A program made the translations under genes and the position numbers. Of a DNA stretch of 64,000 bases, positions 8,020-15,997 are shown piece by piece (position 1 is the stretch's first letter; each line of letters starts with the position of its first letter). The stretch is from Emcibacter sp. (GTDB lineage Bacteria; Pseudomonadota; Alphaproteobacteria; Sphingomonadales; Emcibacteraceae): contig JAKIUQ010000003.1 of assembly GCA_021647465.1 (NCBI GenBank), positions 1 through 64,000 of the forward strand, given 5' to 3'. The notes below the pieces were generated by a model. It made no database searches, had not been told where the DNA came from, and worked only from the letters and a program-made list of their open reading frames with translations.

Positions 8020-9078
8020 TTATATTTTCCTTTTGGGCATAAGAACCCAGACATCAAGGTCCAGCAACACGCACGGGTCATATTTGCCGTCAGCCGTTTT
8101 ATAAGGAAAGCCATCCGGCAGTTTGTCTTTCAGGGCCACAAGCCGGCAGCGCAGCGCCGCCATGTCATCGCGGCCGTTGATCGCCGCCTTGTCCAGAATT
8201 TCCGACCAGGCATAAATCGTGTCTCCGGCAAGGCAAGGGTTCACATGCCGCCCGCCATTGATCGCCGCTATATTCTGGGCATTGGCCAGACCATTAAAAC
8301 TCAACCCCCGCGCCATGGATATCACATGGCCGCCGTAAACAATGCGTTCCCCAAGTCGCCCGTCCTTCATGGCATGCTGATTAAAATGCACCTTGGCGGT
8401 ATTCTGATACAGGCGGGTCGCCAACATATGATCCGCCGCCTCCACCGTCATGCCGTCCACATGATTGATTTTTTCGCCCACCTCATAATCTTCCCAGAAA
8501 TAATTTGATCCGGATAAAATATTGTCAAATTTCCTGAAATTCAGGCCTTCGGGAAGGGTTAGTTTATCCGCCGGCACCGCATCAGGCAAGTCAGGGATCA
8601 CGGCTTCGAACGCCTCATTGGCTTTATCCCGTTTATTGATCATGACCCAGCGGACATATTCAAGAACCGTCTCGCCTTTTTGATTAAGGCCGCGCGTGCG
8701 CACATAAACATTGCCCGTGCGGCCATTTGAATTTTCCTTCAGGCCAATGACGGTGCTGATGGCAGAAATAGTGTCTCCGGGATAAATGGATTTCAGAAAC
8801 CGGCAATCCGCATAGCCCAGATTGGCCACCGCATTGATGGAAATATCCGGCACTGTCTTGCCAAAAATAATATGAAAGGCCAGAAAATCATCTATGGGCG
8901 CACGTTCCAATCCCGAATTTTCCGCGAATTCATCGGAAGACTGCAGGGCAAACCGCATGCCATAAAGCGCAGAATACAGGCTCACATCCCCCAGCGTTAT
9001 CGTGCGCGGCGTGGCATGGGACAAAATTTGGCCCAAGGTGAAATCCTCGAAATAATTGCCTTTAAATGCTTTGGACAT
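8020..9078 (-). CDS. mch: MaoC-family hydratase, mesaconyl-CoA hydratase-like
   Basis: This 352-residue double-hotdog MaoC protein closely resembles mesaconyl-CoA (beta-methylmalyl-CoA) hydratase of the ethylmalonyl-CoA and 3-hydroxypropionate routes. Characteristic segments are YFEDFTLGQILSHATPRTIT at the start, FHIIFGKTVPDIS and NLGYADCRFL near residues 87-115, GLKENSNGRTGNVYVR, and in the second hotdog EDYEVGEKINHVDGMTV and FNQHAM. Its stop is immediately followed downstream by the sdh spacer, and it starts directly at the stop of the CitE-family gene (one base apart), so the two are translationally linked. In the family the pair interconverts mesaconyl-CoA, beta-methylmalyl-CoA and glyoxylate plus propionyl-CoA. 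The exact substrate here is inferred from family resemblance and context. Confidence 0.85.
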   Translation of the reverse strand: MSKAFKGNYFEDFTLGQILSHATPRTITLGDVSLYSALYGMRFALQSSDEFAENSGLERAPIDDFLAFHIIFGKTVPDISINAVANLGYADCRFLKSIYPGDTISAISTVIGLKENSNGRTGNVYVRTRGLNQKGETVLEYVRWVMINKRDKANEAFEAVIPDLPDAVPADKLTLPEGLNFRKFDNILSGSNYFWEDYEVGEKINHVDGMTVEAADHMLATRLYQNTAKVHFNQHAMKDGRLGERIVYGGHVISMARGLSFNGLANAQNIAAINGGRHVNPCLAGDTIYAWSEILDKAAINGRDDMAALRCRLVALKDKLPDGFPYKTADGKYDPCVLLDLDVWVLMPKRKI

Positions 9079-9954
9079 TTAATCCTCCAATTTGTTAATG
9101 GCGGCAGCCAAGGCGACCAGTCTTTGGGCATTTTCCACATGCAGATTCTCAATCAGCTTGCCGTCCACAAGCACCACCCCTTTTCCCTGCGTCTCCGCTT
9201 CGGCAAAGGCGGTGATAATTCTTTCTGCAAAGGCCAGTTCAGAAAGTGACGGCGCGAATATTTCATTGGCCGCCGCCAATTGTTTTGGATGAATTAACGT
9301 TTTGCCGTCAAAGCCAAATTCCAAACCCTGAAGGCAGCTGTCCCGAAAAGCTTCTTCGTCATTCAAGTCAAGATAGACCCCGTCCAATATGTCAATATTC
9401 TCTGCCCGCGCCGCCAAGAGACATAGGCCAAGGCTGGTCAGAACCGGCAGGCGCATTTTTGTGTGATGGGCGTGAAGATCTTTGACCAGATCACTGGTGC
9501 CCATGACAAAACAGGTTATCTGATCCGAACTTGCGGCAATTTCCGCCGCCTTCAACATGCCGCGCGGGGTTTCCATCATACACCAGATTTTGGTTTTATC
9601 CGCCGCGCCGTACTCAACCATCATTTTCTCGGCCTGCATGACCATCTGCGCCGACTCAACTTTGGGCAGGAGGATCGCATCCGGCTCCGCTTCGCACGCG
9701 GCCTTCATATCTGCCGCGCCCCATTCAGAATTCAGGCCATTGATGCGAATGATCAATTCTCTCTGGCCATAACCGCCGGCCTTCACAGCCGCTGTCACCA
9801 GTTCCCGGGCCTCTGTCTTCGCGGCCACCGCCACCGCATCCTCCAAATCCAAAATCAACCCGTCGGCAGGCAATGACTTGGCCTTTTCCAGGGCTCTCGG
9901 GTTGGAACCGGGCATATATAATACACTTCTGCGGGGTTTTATGTCATTGCTCAT
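9079..9954 (-). CDS. HpcH/HpaI (CitE-like) malyl-CoA lyase or thioesterase
   Basis: A 291-residue TIM-barrel protein of the CitE/malyl-CoA lyase family. RRSVLYMPGSNPRALEKA at the N-terminus carries the CoA-binding residues, LILDLEDAV and KIWCMMETPRGM carry the acidic Mg2+ ligands, and FDGKTLIHP is the conserved C-terminal barrel motif. A reading to 9990 is possible, but the ATG at 9954 has AAGGAG eight bases upstream and is preferred. The family includes (3S)-malyl-CoA/beta-methylmalyl-CoA lyase and (3S)-malyl-CoA thioesterase; sequence alone does not separate them here. Adjacency to the mesaconyl-CoA-hydratase-like gene and sdh supports a role in glyoxylate/C4-C5 acyl-CoA metabolism. Confidence 0.85.
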   Translation of the reverse strand: MSNDIKPRRSVLYMPGSNPRALEKAKSLPADGLILDLEDAVAVAAKTEARELVTAAVKAGGYGQRELIIRINGLNSEWGAADMKAACEAEPDAILLPKVESAQMVMQAEKMMVEYGAADKTKIWCMMETPRGMLKAAEIAASSDQITCFVMGTSDLVKDLHAHHTKMRLPVLTSLGLCLLAARAENIDILDGVYLDLNDEEAFRDSCLQGLEFGFDGKTLIHPKQLAAANEIFAPSLSELAFAERIITAFAEAETQGKGVVLVDGKLIENLHVENAQRLVALAAAINKLED

Positions 9955-10068
9955 GGGGCGATCTCCTTGGCGTTTAATATATTCTTTCACAAAACATCAT
10001 TTTTTTATAACTTGTGTATAGCTTCTATGACCGCATATGACAAGATGCTGCGTTGCAATATAATATAT

Positions 10069-10950
10069 TTAATGATGCGCCATCAAGTCCTCGGTGGAGG
10101 GTTTGGTGAAAGGATTTTTAAAGAAATCACTCAGCAGGGCGTTAAATTTCACGGAATCATTCACCGGCGCAAAATGAGTGTTGCCCGGCAATATGGCCAG
10201 ATGGGCATTTTCCAGATTTTGAAATATTTCAAGAGTATGTTCTTCTTTGATAACATCGCGGTCGCCGGCCATGACCAATACAGGCAGCTTGATTTGTTGC
10301 AGGCTTTTGACATCAATATCGGGCTGTGTCGTCAACAGGTTTAAAAGCTGCCTTTGAAGGCCCCAGTCATTGGAGGTGTCTTTTTGGGCAATCATTGCCT
10401 CGACATGCGTCCGCGCCTGCATCAATATTGGCTGCACCCAGGAATATACCGCCGTCTCATCAGGCCGCAGATTCGCGCCCATGATCGCCAGTTTATCAAT
10501 ATTTTCAGGATATTTAATCGCCATAAGCAGGCCCAGAATCCCGCCATCACTCCAGCCAAATATTTTGGCTTTACTGACATTAAGCCCAGTCAATAAGTCA
10601 TGCCAGTCTTCCATCATCATAGGATAGGTTAACTGATCCGTGCCAAGACCGGACTTACCATGCCCCCGGCTGTCGGCCACGATGACTTTATAATATCTGG
10701 AAAAATAATCAATTTGTGCGGCAAGCCCCGCGATACTGTCGCCGTTGCCATGGATCAAGACCAACGGCGCGCCGCGGCCATATATTTCATAATACATCTT
10801 TATCCCATTCACATGGGCATATTTACCAACCGCCGCATTGTTGCCATAAGCCACAGAGGCCGGTACAGAAGGGTCACTGGCCTTAGAATATATCGGCAGG
10901 GCCATAACAGCAAGAATAGTGATCACTTTAAAAATATTTCGTACAAGCAT
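10069..10950 (-). CDS. secreted alpha/beta hydrolase
   Basis: A 293-residue alpha/beta-hydrolase-fold protein with an N-terminal signal peptide (hydrophobic residues about 7-20, cleavage near YSKAS). The oxyanion-hole HGNGDS is near residue 68, and the nucleophile elbow GWSDGG is near 136. The acid is likely in AGDRDVI and the catalytic His in PGNTHF, so the Ser-Asp-His triad is complete. It is a periplasmic esterase or lipase-like enzyme of unknown substrate. It is transcribed in the same direction as the peptidyl-dipeptidase gene upstream but is separated from it by a terminator, so it is probably a separate unit. Confidence 0.9.
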   Translation of the reverse strand: MLVRNIFKVITILAVMALPIYSKASDPSVPASVAYGNNAAVGKYAHVNGIKMYYEIYGRGAPLVLIHGNGDSIAGLAAQIDYFSRYYKVIVADSRGHGKSGLGTDQLTYPMMMEDWHDLLTGLNVSKAKIFGWSDGGILGLLMAIKYPENIDKLAIMGANLRPDETAVYSWVQPILMQARTHVEAMIAQKDTSNDWGLQRQLLNLLTTQPDIDVKSLQQIKLPVLVMAGDRDVIKEEHTLEIFQNLENAHLAILPGNTHFAPVNDSVKFNALLSDFFKNPFTKPSTEDLMAHH

Positions 10951-10993
10951 GTCTCATCCTATTTTTTTAAGAGGTGTTTTAAAACTGTTATAT

Positions 10994-11023
10994 AAAAAAA
11001 GGCAGGTTCAGTGAACCTGCCTT
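10994..11023 (-). terminator. terminator of the M2 peptidase gene
   Basis: An 11-bp perfect stem (AAGGCAGGTTC at 10999-11009 with its complement at 11013-11023) has a 3-base loop and, on the minus strand, is followed by a T-run (the A-run just before 10999 on the plus strand). It lies 25 bp past the dipeptidase stop codon. Confidence 0.85.
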
Positions 11024-11047
11024 GAAATTTTAAGCGAAAAATTCACC

Positions 11048-12850
11048 TTACCAACCACATTGACGATCTTTATTTTGCGCGTCAAGCCATGTTTTCAGCG
11101 GGGCAAAATATTCAAGAACTGCGCTGCCGTCCATTTCGCGGGTGCCAATGAAGGCTTCCAACGCATCCGGCCAGGGCTTGCTCGCGCCCATTTCAAGCAT
11201 GGCGTTGAATTTTGCGCCCACTTCCTTGTTGCCGTAAATGGTACAGCGATGCAGCGGGCCCGTATCGCCGGCCATCTCGCAGGCCGCTTTATGGAACTGG
11301 AACTGCAGGATATGGGCGATGAAATAACGGGTATAGGACACATTATTGGGGATATGATATTTTGCCCCCGGATCAAAAGCATCCCCGTCCCGGGCCACCG
11401 GCGCGGTCACGCCCTGATATTTTTCCCGCAAAGCCCACCAGCCCTTGTTATAATTTTCCGGTGTCAGTTCGCCGTTAAACACCTGCCAGCGCCATTGATC
11501 CATAAGCAGGCCAAAGGGCAAAAAGGCCACTTTTTCCAACGCCCGGTTCATAAGCAGGCCCAGATCCCCGTCCGCGCTTGGCACGTTATCCAGCAAACCG
11601 ACCTGTTTTAGATATTCCGGCGTAATGCTGAGCACGACCGTATCGCCGATGGCTTCGTGAAAGCCGCCGTTGGCACCGGTCCTGTGGTAATAATCCTGAT
11701 GCTTATAGGCCCGCTGATAGAAATTATGGCCCAGTTCATGATGAACCGTATCAAAATCTTCGGCGGTAATGGTGGTACACATCTTGATGCGGATATCATC
11801 CTTGCTGTCCAGATTCCATGCGCTGGCATGACAGGCAACCTCCCGGTCCCGGGGTTTCGTGATCAGAGACCGTGACCAGAAGGTTTCCGGCAGAGGCTCA
11901 AACCCCAGTGAGGTAAAGAAATTTTCGCCCGACTTGACCATCTGTTTTTCATCAAAGCCGGCTTTTATCAGCTGCTCGGTCAGATTATATCCGGCATCGC
12001 TGGTTTCCGGGCCCACCATGTCATAGATATTACCCCATGACTGCGCCCACATATTCCCCAGAAGATGAGCCGGAATGGGGCCGTCTTTGGAAACGACATC
12101 ATCGCCGTACTGATCATTCAATTTGGCCCGCACATGGCATTGAAGGGAATCATAAAGCGGTTTCACCTGCCCCCAGAGACGATCTGCCTCGGCCCGGAAA
12201 TCATCGGCGGGCATGTCATATTTAGACCGCCACATATAACCCACATCCGGGTAGCCAAGCTCGTTCGCGCCCTTATTGGCAATCTCCACCATGCGGGCAT
12301 ATTTATCCCGCATCACCGGCGATACCGTCCGCCAGCCTGTCCAGGCTTCCAGCAGTTCCTCATGATTGCGCGATGTGGCCATGACTTTAGTCAATTCGCC
12401 CAGATTACGGCCCTTGGGGTCTTTTCCGGTGGCATAAAGGCTGCTGAGACTGGCATTGATCTGTGCCATTTCCTTATTATCCGCCGCATTACTTGGCGCT
12501 GGTACATTAATGCCCAGCTTGATGCTTTCCAGCTTGCGGCGCAGAACCGGTTCCAGCTCCAGTTCATTATATTTTTTGGCTTCGCCGGCATATTTCACCC
12601 GTAAAGCCGTCATTTCCGCATCGACCTTTGCCACGATGGCATTGGTGTCTTCGGTAATGAAATTGGCATTAACCCAGGCGACCTGCGCTTCGAACAATCC
12701 TCTTTCGGTAAGGTCTTTTTCAACGGCCGCAACAAAGGCCTTGGCATCCGCCGCATTCGGCGCGGCTTCCTTGGCTACGTCCACTTCGGCACTACAACCG
12801 GCCAGAATGCCGGATAGCACCAATATTATTAAACTTGCTTTTCTCATCAT
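11048..12850 (-). CDS. M2-family zinc peptidyl-dipeptidase, lipoprotein
   Basis: A 600-residue homologue of angiotensin-converting enzyme (peptidase family M2), predicted to remove C-terminal dipeptides in the periplasm. The N-terminus is a lipoprotein signal with lipobox LAGC (Cys 19), which predicts a membrane anchor. The gluzincin motif HELGH is at about residues 371-375 and the third zinc ligand Glu lies in GGFHEAIGD about 24 residues later. A TTG at 12880 extends the frame, but the twin ATG at 12850 gives the proper lipoprotein signal. It is monocistronic, with a strong terminator downstream. Bacterial M2 enzymes are widespread in marine proteobacteria; the physiological substrate is not known. 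Confidence 0.93.
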   Translation of the reverse strand: MMRKASLIILVLSGILAGCSAEVDVAKEAAPNAADAKAFVAAVEKDLTERGLFEAQVAWVNANFITEDTNAIVAKVDAEMTALRVKYAGEAKKYNELELEPVLRRKLESIKLGINVPAPSNAADNKEMAQINASLSSLYATGKDPKGRNLGELTKVMATSRNHEELLEAWTGWRTVSPVMRDKYARMVEIANKGANELGYPDVGYMWRSKYDMPADDFRAEADRLWGQVKPLYDSLQCHVRAKLNDQYGDDVVSKDGPIPAHLLGNMWAQSWGNIYDMVGPETSDAGYNLTEQLIKAGFDEKQMVKSGENFFTSLGFEPLPETFWSRSLITKPRDREVACHASAWNLDSKDDIRIKMCTTITAEDFDTVHHELGHNFYQRAYKHQDYYHRTGANGGFHEAIGDTVVLSITPEYLKQVGLLDNVPSADGDLGLLMNRALEKVAFLPFGLLMDQWRWQVFNGELTPENYNKGWWALREKYQGVTAPVARDGDAFDPGAKYHIPNNVSYTRYFIAHILQFQFHKAACEMAGDTGPLHRCTIYGNKEVGAKFNAMLEMGASKPWPDALEAFIGTREMDGSAVLEYFAPLKTWLDAQNKDRQCGW

Positions 12851-13136
12851 TTTCTCTTTCTTGATCCCCGTATTTTCCAAGGCTTAACGCCTCTTAAAAT
12901 TTATTGACGGCTTCTATGGTAAACCAATTGCCTCAAGCGACTGGTTTTTTTTCATGTATTTGTCCGGACGTTTTAACGCGCCAGCTTACATGTTGTTTGA
13001 GTATATTATATATTTCCGCAGATTTTTATACTGAATTTTTCAGGGACGTCAAAATGTTATGATTTTTGATGAGCGTAACAGAAAAATATGCGTCTGATCC
13101 TGATTCCAGATCAAATAATAACCGCAAGGCGCCAAA

Positions 13137-15170
13137 TTAAATCACAGCCGCCAAGCGGCTGGCCTGATTAATGGCTCTTTTCGCATCCAGATCCCCTGCC
13201 TCATAGGCACCGCCAACCAGATGAACCTTCAGGCCACTATCCTTCAGGTCATCAAAAAGCCGGCGAAAGGGCGTCTGGCCCGCGCAAATGATAATCGTAT
13301 CCACCGGCAAAATATCAGGAACGCCGCCGATGGTAATATGCAGGCCTTCATCGTCAATTTTATGATAGTCAACATCATTGATCATTTTAACCCCGCGCCG
13401 GGCCAGCGTGAGACGATGCGCCCATCCTGTCGTTTTTCCCAAGCCCCGCCCGACAGGGGTGGCTTTACGCTGCATCAGATATATTTCCCTGCCCGATTTT
13501 ACCACAACAGGTTCAACATCTGTGACGCCGCCGCGCGGGTGGTTCTTGAAATCAATGCCCCATTCCCTAGCAAAAGAGTCAATATCAAGGGCGCTGGATT
13601 TTCCGGCATGGCTGATCAGTTCCGCCACATCAAAGCCAATGCCGCCCGCCCCCATGATGGCCACTTTTTGCCCAACTTTTTTATGCCCCTTGATCACATC
13701 AATATAGCTCACAACCTTGGCATGAGTGTTGCCGTAAATTTCCGGCAGGCGCGGCAAAATCCCTGTTGCAATGACGACCTCATCAAATCCGGCAGAGCGC
13801 AGCATATCCGCCGTAACTTCTGTGTTAAGCCGCAGGGTAATAGAGTGAACATCAATCATACGCCTGTAATAACGAATGGTTTCCGAAAATTCCTCTTTCC
13901 CCGGAATTTTTCTGGCCAGATTAAACTGGCCGCCAATGTCCGCCGCCTTGTCAAACAAGGTTACATCATGCCCGCGCCCGGCGGCAACGGTGGCAAAAGA
14001 AAGCCCGGCAGGGCCCGCCCCGACAACCGCGATTTTTTTGACCCGGGGCACCGGATGATACGTCAATTCAAGTTCATGGCAGGCTCTTGGGTTAACCAGA
14101 CAGCTGACATTCTGTCCCGTAAACAAATGATCAAGGCAGGCTTGATTGCAGGCAATACAGGTATTTATTTCATCTTCCCTGCCCGCCAGTGTTTTTCGCA
14201 CAAGATCGGGATCTGCCAGCATTGGCCGCGCCATGGAAATAATATCCGCATCGCCCCGCGCCAGTACATCTTCCGCGACATCCGGCATATTAATGCGATT
14301 GCTGGTAATAACAGGAACGCTCAATTCCTTGCGAAGGCGGCCAGCCACACCGGAGAAAGCCGCGCGCGGCACCATCGTGGCGATGGTCGGGACCGAGGCC
14401 TCATGCCAGGTAAAATGTGTGCTGATGATATTTACCCCGGCCTGCTCCATTCTTCTGGCCAGTTGCACCACTTCGTCCCATGACATGCCGCCCTGAAGCA
14501 TATCCATGGCCGCGATGCGAAAGATCACAATAAATTCACGGCCAACGGCTTGCCGGATACGGCGCACAACCTCCAAAGGAAACCGCATGCGGTTTTCATA
14601 ACTTCCGCCCCATTGATCTGTCCTCTGGTTGGTTTTTTCCACCAGAAACGAGCTTAATAAATAGCCGGCAGAGCCAATGACCTCGACACCGTCATAACCG
14701 GCCTCTTTGGCCCGGCAGGCGCAATTGACCATATCGGCGATCTGTTTTTCGATCCCGTCCTCAGATAATGCTGAAGGGACAAAGGCCCCGATTCTTGACT
14801 TAACGCCCGAAGGGGATACGCAGGCTTCATTGACCGCCAAAGCCCCCTCATGCAGTATTTGCAAACAAATTTTTACGTCCATATCTGCCCCATGCACGGC
14901 ATCGGTAACAATCCTATGTTGCGTTGCCTCGTCCGATGTGGCGAGTTTTGCGCCTGATCCTGCCTCAGTATTTGGGGCAATCCCGCCGGTAATGATCATG
15001 CCCACACCGCCCCTTGCGCGTTCCGCATAAAAGGCGGCCATCTTCTCAAAACCGTTTTCGGCCTCTTCCAGCCCTGTATGCATGGAGCCCATGAGCAGGC
15101 GGTTCTTCAGCGCCGTAAAACCAAGGTCAAGCGGGACAAATAAATGAGGATAGCGATCCATCGCGCCCAT
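13137..15170 (-). CDS. FadH-type NAD(P)H-dependent 2,4-dienoyl-CoA reductase (paralogue 1)
   Basis: A 677-residue iron-sulfur flavoenzyme of the 2,4-dienoyl-CoA reductase/old-yellow-enzyme fusion family. An N-terminal FMN TIM barrel (about 1-350) includes MGSMHTGLEE and RARGGVGMIITGG. The 4Fe-4S ligands lie in CIACNQACLDH with the downstream CLVNP. A FAD domain begins at VVGAGPAGLSFA and an NAD(P) domain at AIMGAGGIGFDVA. The frame continues to 15260, but ATG 15170 has GGAG seven bases upstream. It is the last gene of the atu-like operon, and a close paralogue lies at 38742-40763. In this context it may reduce dienoyl-CoA intermediates of isoprenoid or unsaturated branched acyl chains; this is inference. 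Confidence 0.9.
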   Translation of the reverse strand: MGAMDRYPHLFVPLDLGFTALKNRLLMGSMHTGLEEAENGFEKMAAFYAERARGGVGMIITGGIAPNTEAGSGAKLATSDEATQHRIVTDAVHGADMDVKICLQILHEGALAVNEACVSPSGVKSRIGAFVPSALSEDGIEKQIADMVNCACRAKEAGYDGVEVIGSAGYLLSSFLVEKTNQRTDQWGGSYENRMRFPLEVVRRIRQAVGREFIVIFRIAAMDMLQGGMSWDEVVQLARRMEQAGVNIISTHFTWHEASVPTIATMVPRAAFSGVAGRLRKELSVPVITSNRINMPDVAEDVLARGDADIISMARPMLADPDLVRKTLAGREDEINTCIACNQACLDHLFTGQNVSCLVNPRACHELELTYHPVPRVKKIAVVGAGPAGLSFATVAAGRGHDVTLFDKAADIGGQFNLARKIPGKEEFSETIRYYRRMIDVHSITLRLNTEVTADMLRSAGFDEVVIATGILPRLPEIYGNTHAKVVSYIDVIKGHKKVGQKVAIMGAGGIGFDVAELISHAGKSSALDIDSFAREWGIDFKNHPRGGVTDVEPVVVKSGREIYLMQRKATPVGRGLGKTTGWAHRLTLARRGVKMINDVDYHKIDDEGLHITIGGVPDILPVDTIIICAGQTPFRRLFDDLKDSGLKVHLVGGAYEAGDLDAKRAINQASRLAAVI

Positions 15171-15190
15171 TTTCAGCTCCTCTATTTTTT

Positions 15191-15997
15191 TCACAAAGAT
15201 TGATCTGCCCGGCTTCTGGTGCCGGATGATGGCGGGTCTTCCGGCGGGCCGGCAAAACATTGGGCAAAAGCCATCCAGCGCCGGGCGATATCCCCTGATA
15301 TTTTCAAATCAGTATCTGCAACATTCCGTGTCTGTGTCACCACCTGACAGAAATCTGTTGCCGCTCCTTCCACCCGGTCGGCATTTTCCGGGTCATTCCA
15401 TTCCCATATCACACCGGACGGGGCCTGCAAACGCACATATGGGGCCGGTTTTGGAATATCCAGCTTGCGGTTTATGAATGTCCAGCCGAATGTATTCACC
15501 CCCAAAATAGCAATATTCTTGATACGGTCATGATCTACACGTTCTTCACCCATCAGGTCATAAAGCGCCTGCCCATGGGCCCAGGTTTCCATCAGTCTTG
15601 CCGTGATGCTGGAACGGACGCTCATTTCAGGGCCGCCCCATTTTACCCGAAACTTTGGATCTGCCGCCGCAAATCGGTCTGCCGCTTCCAGATAAAACTG
15701 CCGCCATGCCGCCAGCAAATCCCGTCCTGTCAGGCCATCCAGCCATTTTGTCTCAAAATCACGCAGGCCGTTGCTCTGTACAGCAGGGTGCGCCTTGACA
15801 TAAAAATCCGTGAAGGCATCACGGTCACATAATGACAGATCGGCCGCCCAGTTCCACATGTGCAAATGGCCGATAATATTATTGACTGTCCAGCCTTTAA
15901 AGCCTGTGGGCCGGGCCATATGGTCATCGGAAATATTTTTCAGAAGCCGATATAAAGCCTCGCTCTCCTCTTTAAAATCAATTGGTTGCTGAAACAT
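15191..15997 (-). CDS. TIGR03084-like DinB/maleylpyruvate-isomerase-fold protein
   Basis: A 268-residue protein that resembles the TIGR03084 family, members of the DinB-like four-helix metal-binding fold. Candidate metal-binding His residues are in IIGHLHMWNWA near residue 44 and METWAHGQALYD near residue 136, the spacing typical for the H-x3-H type site of this fold. Its start (ATG 15997, preceded by GAAGGCAG) overlaps the 3' end of the carboxylase alpha-subunit gene by 20 bases, showing translational coupling. Proteins of this family are often found with acyl-CoA carboxylase and AtuA-like genes, but no reaction has been assigned that I know of. The frame runs on to 16021, an unlikely start. 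Confidence 0.75.
   Translation of the reverse strand: MFQQPIDFKEESEALYRLLKNISDDHMARPTGFKGWTVNNIIGHLHMWNWAADLSLCDRDAFTDFYVKAHPAVQSNGLRDFETKWLDGLTGRDLLAAWRQFYLEAADRFAAADPKFRVKWGGPEMSVRSSITARLMETWAHGQALYDLMGEERVDHDRIKNIAILGVNTFGWTFINRKLDIPKPAPYVRLQAPSGVIWEWNDPENADRVEGAATDFCQVVTQTRNVADTDLKISGDIARRWMAFAQCFAGPPEDPPSSGTRSRADQSL

Noticed and set aside
12917..12953. Stem with T-run (AAACCA ... TGGTTTTTTTT) upstream of the M2 peptidase gene
   Set aside because: The T-run is on the plus strand, but both neighbouring genes are on the minus strand, and the stem is weak.
13221..14483. 420-codon plus-strand ORF opposite the FadH-type gene
   Set aside because: It is antisense to conserved FMN/FAD-domain codons, and GC-rich third positions keep the shadow open.
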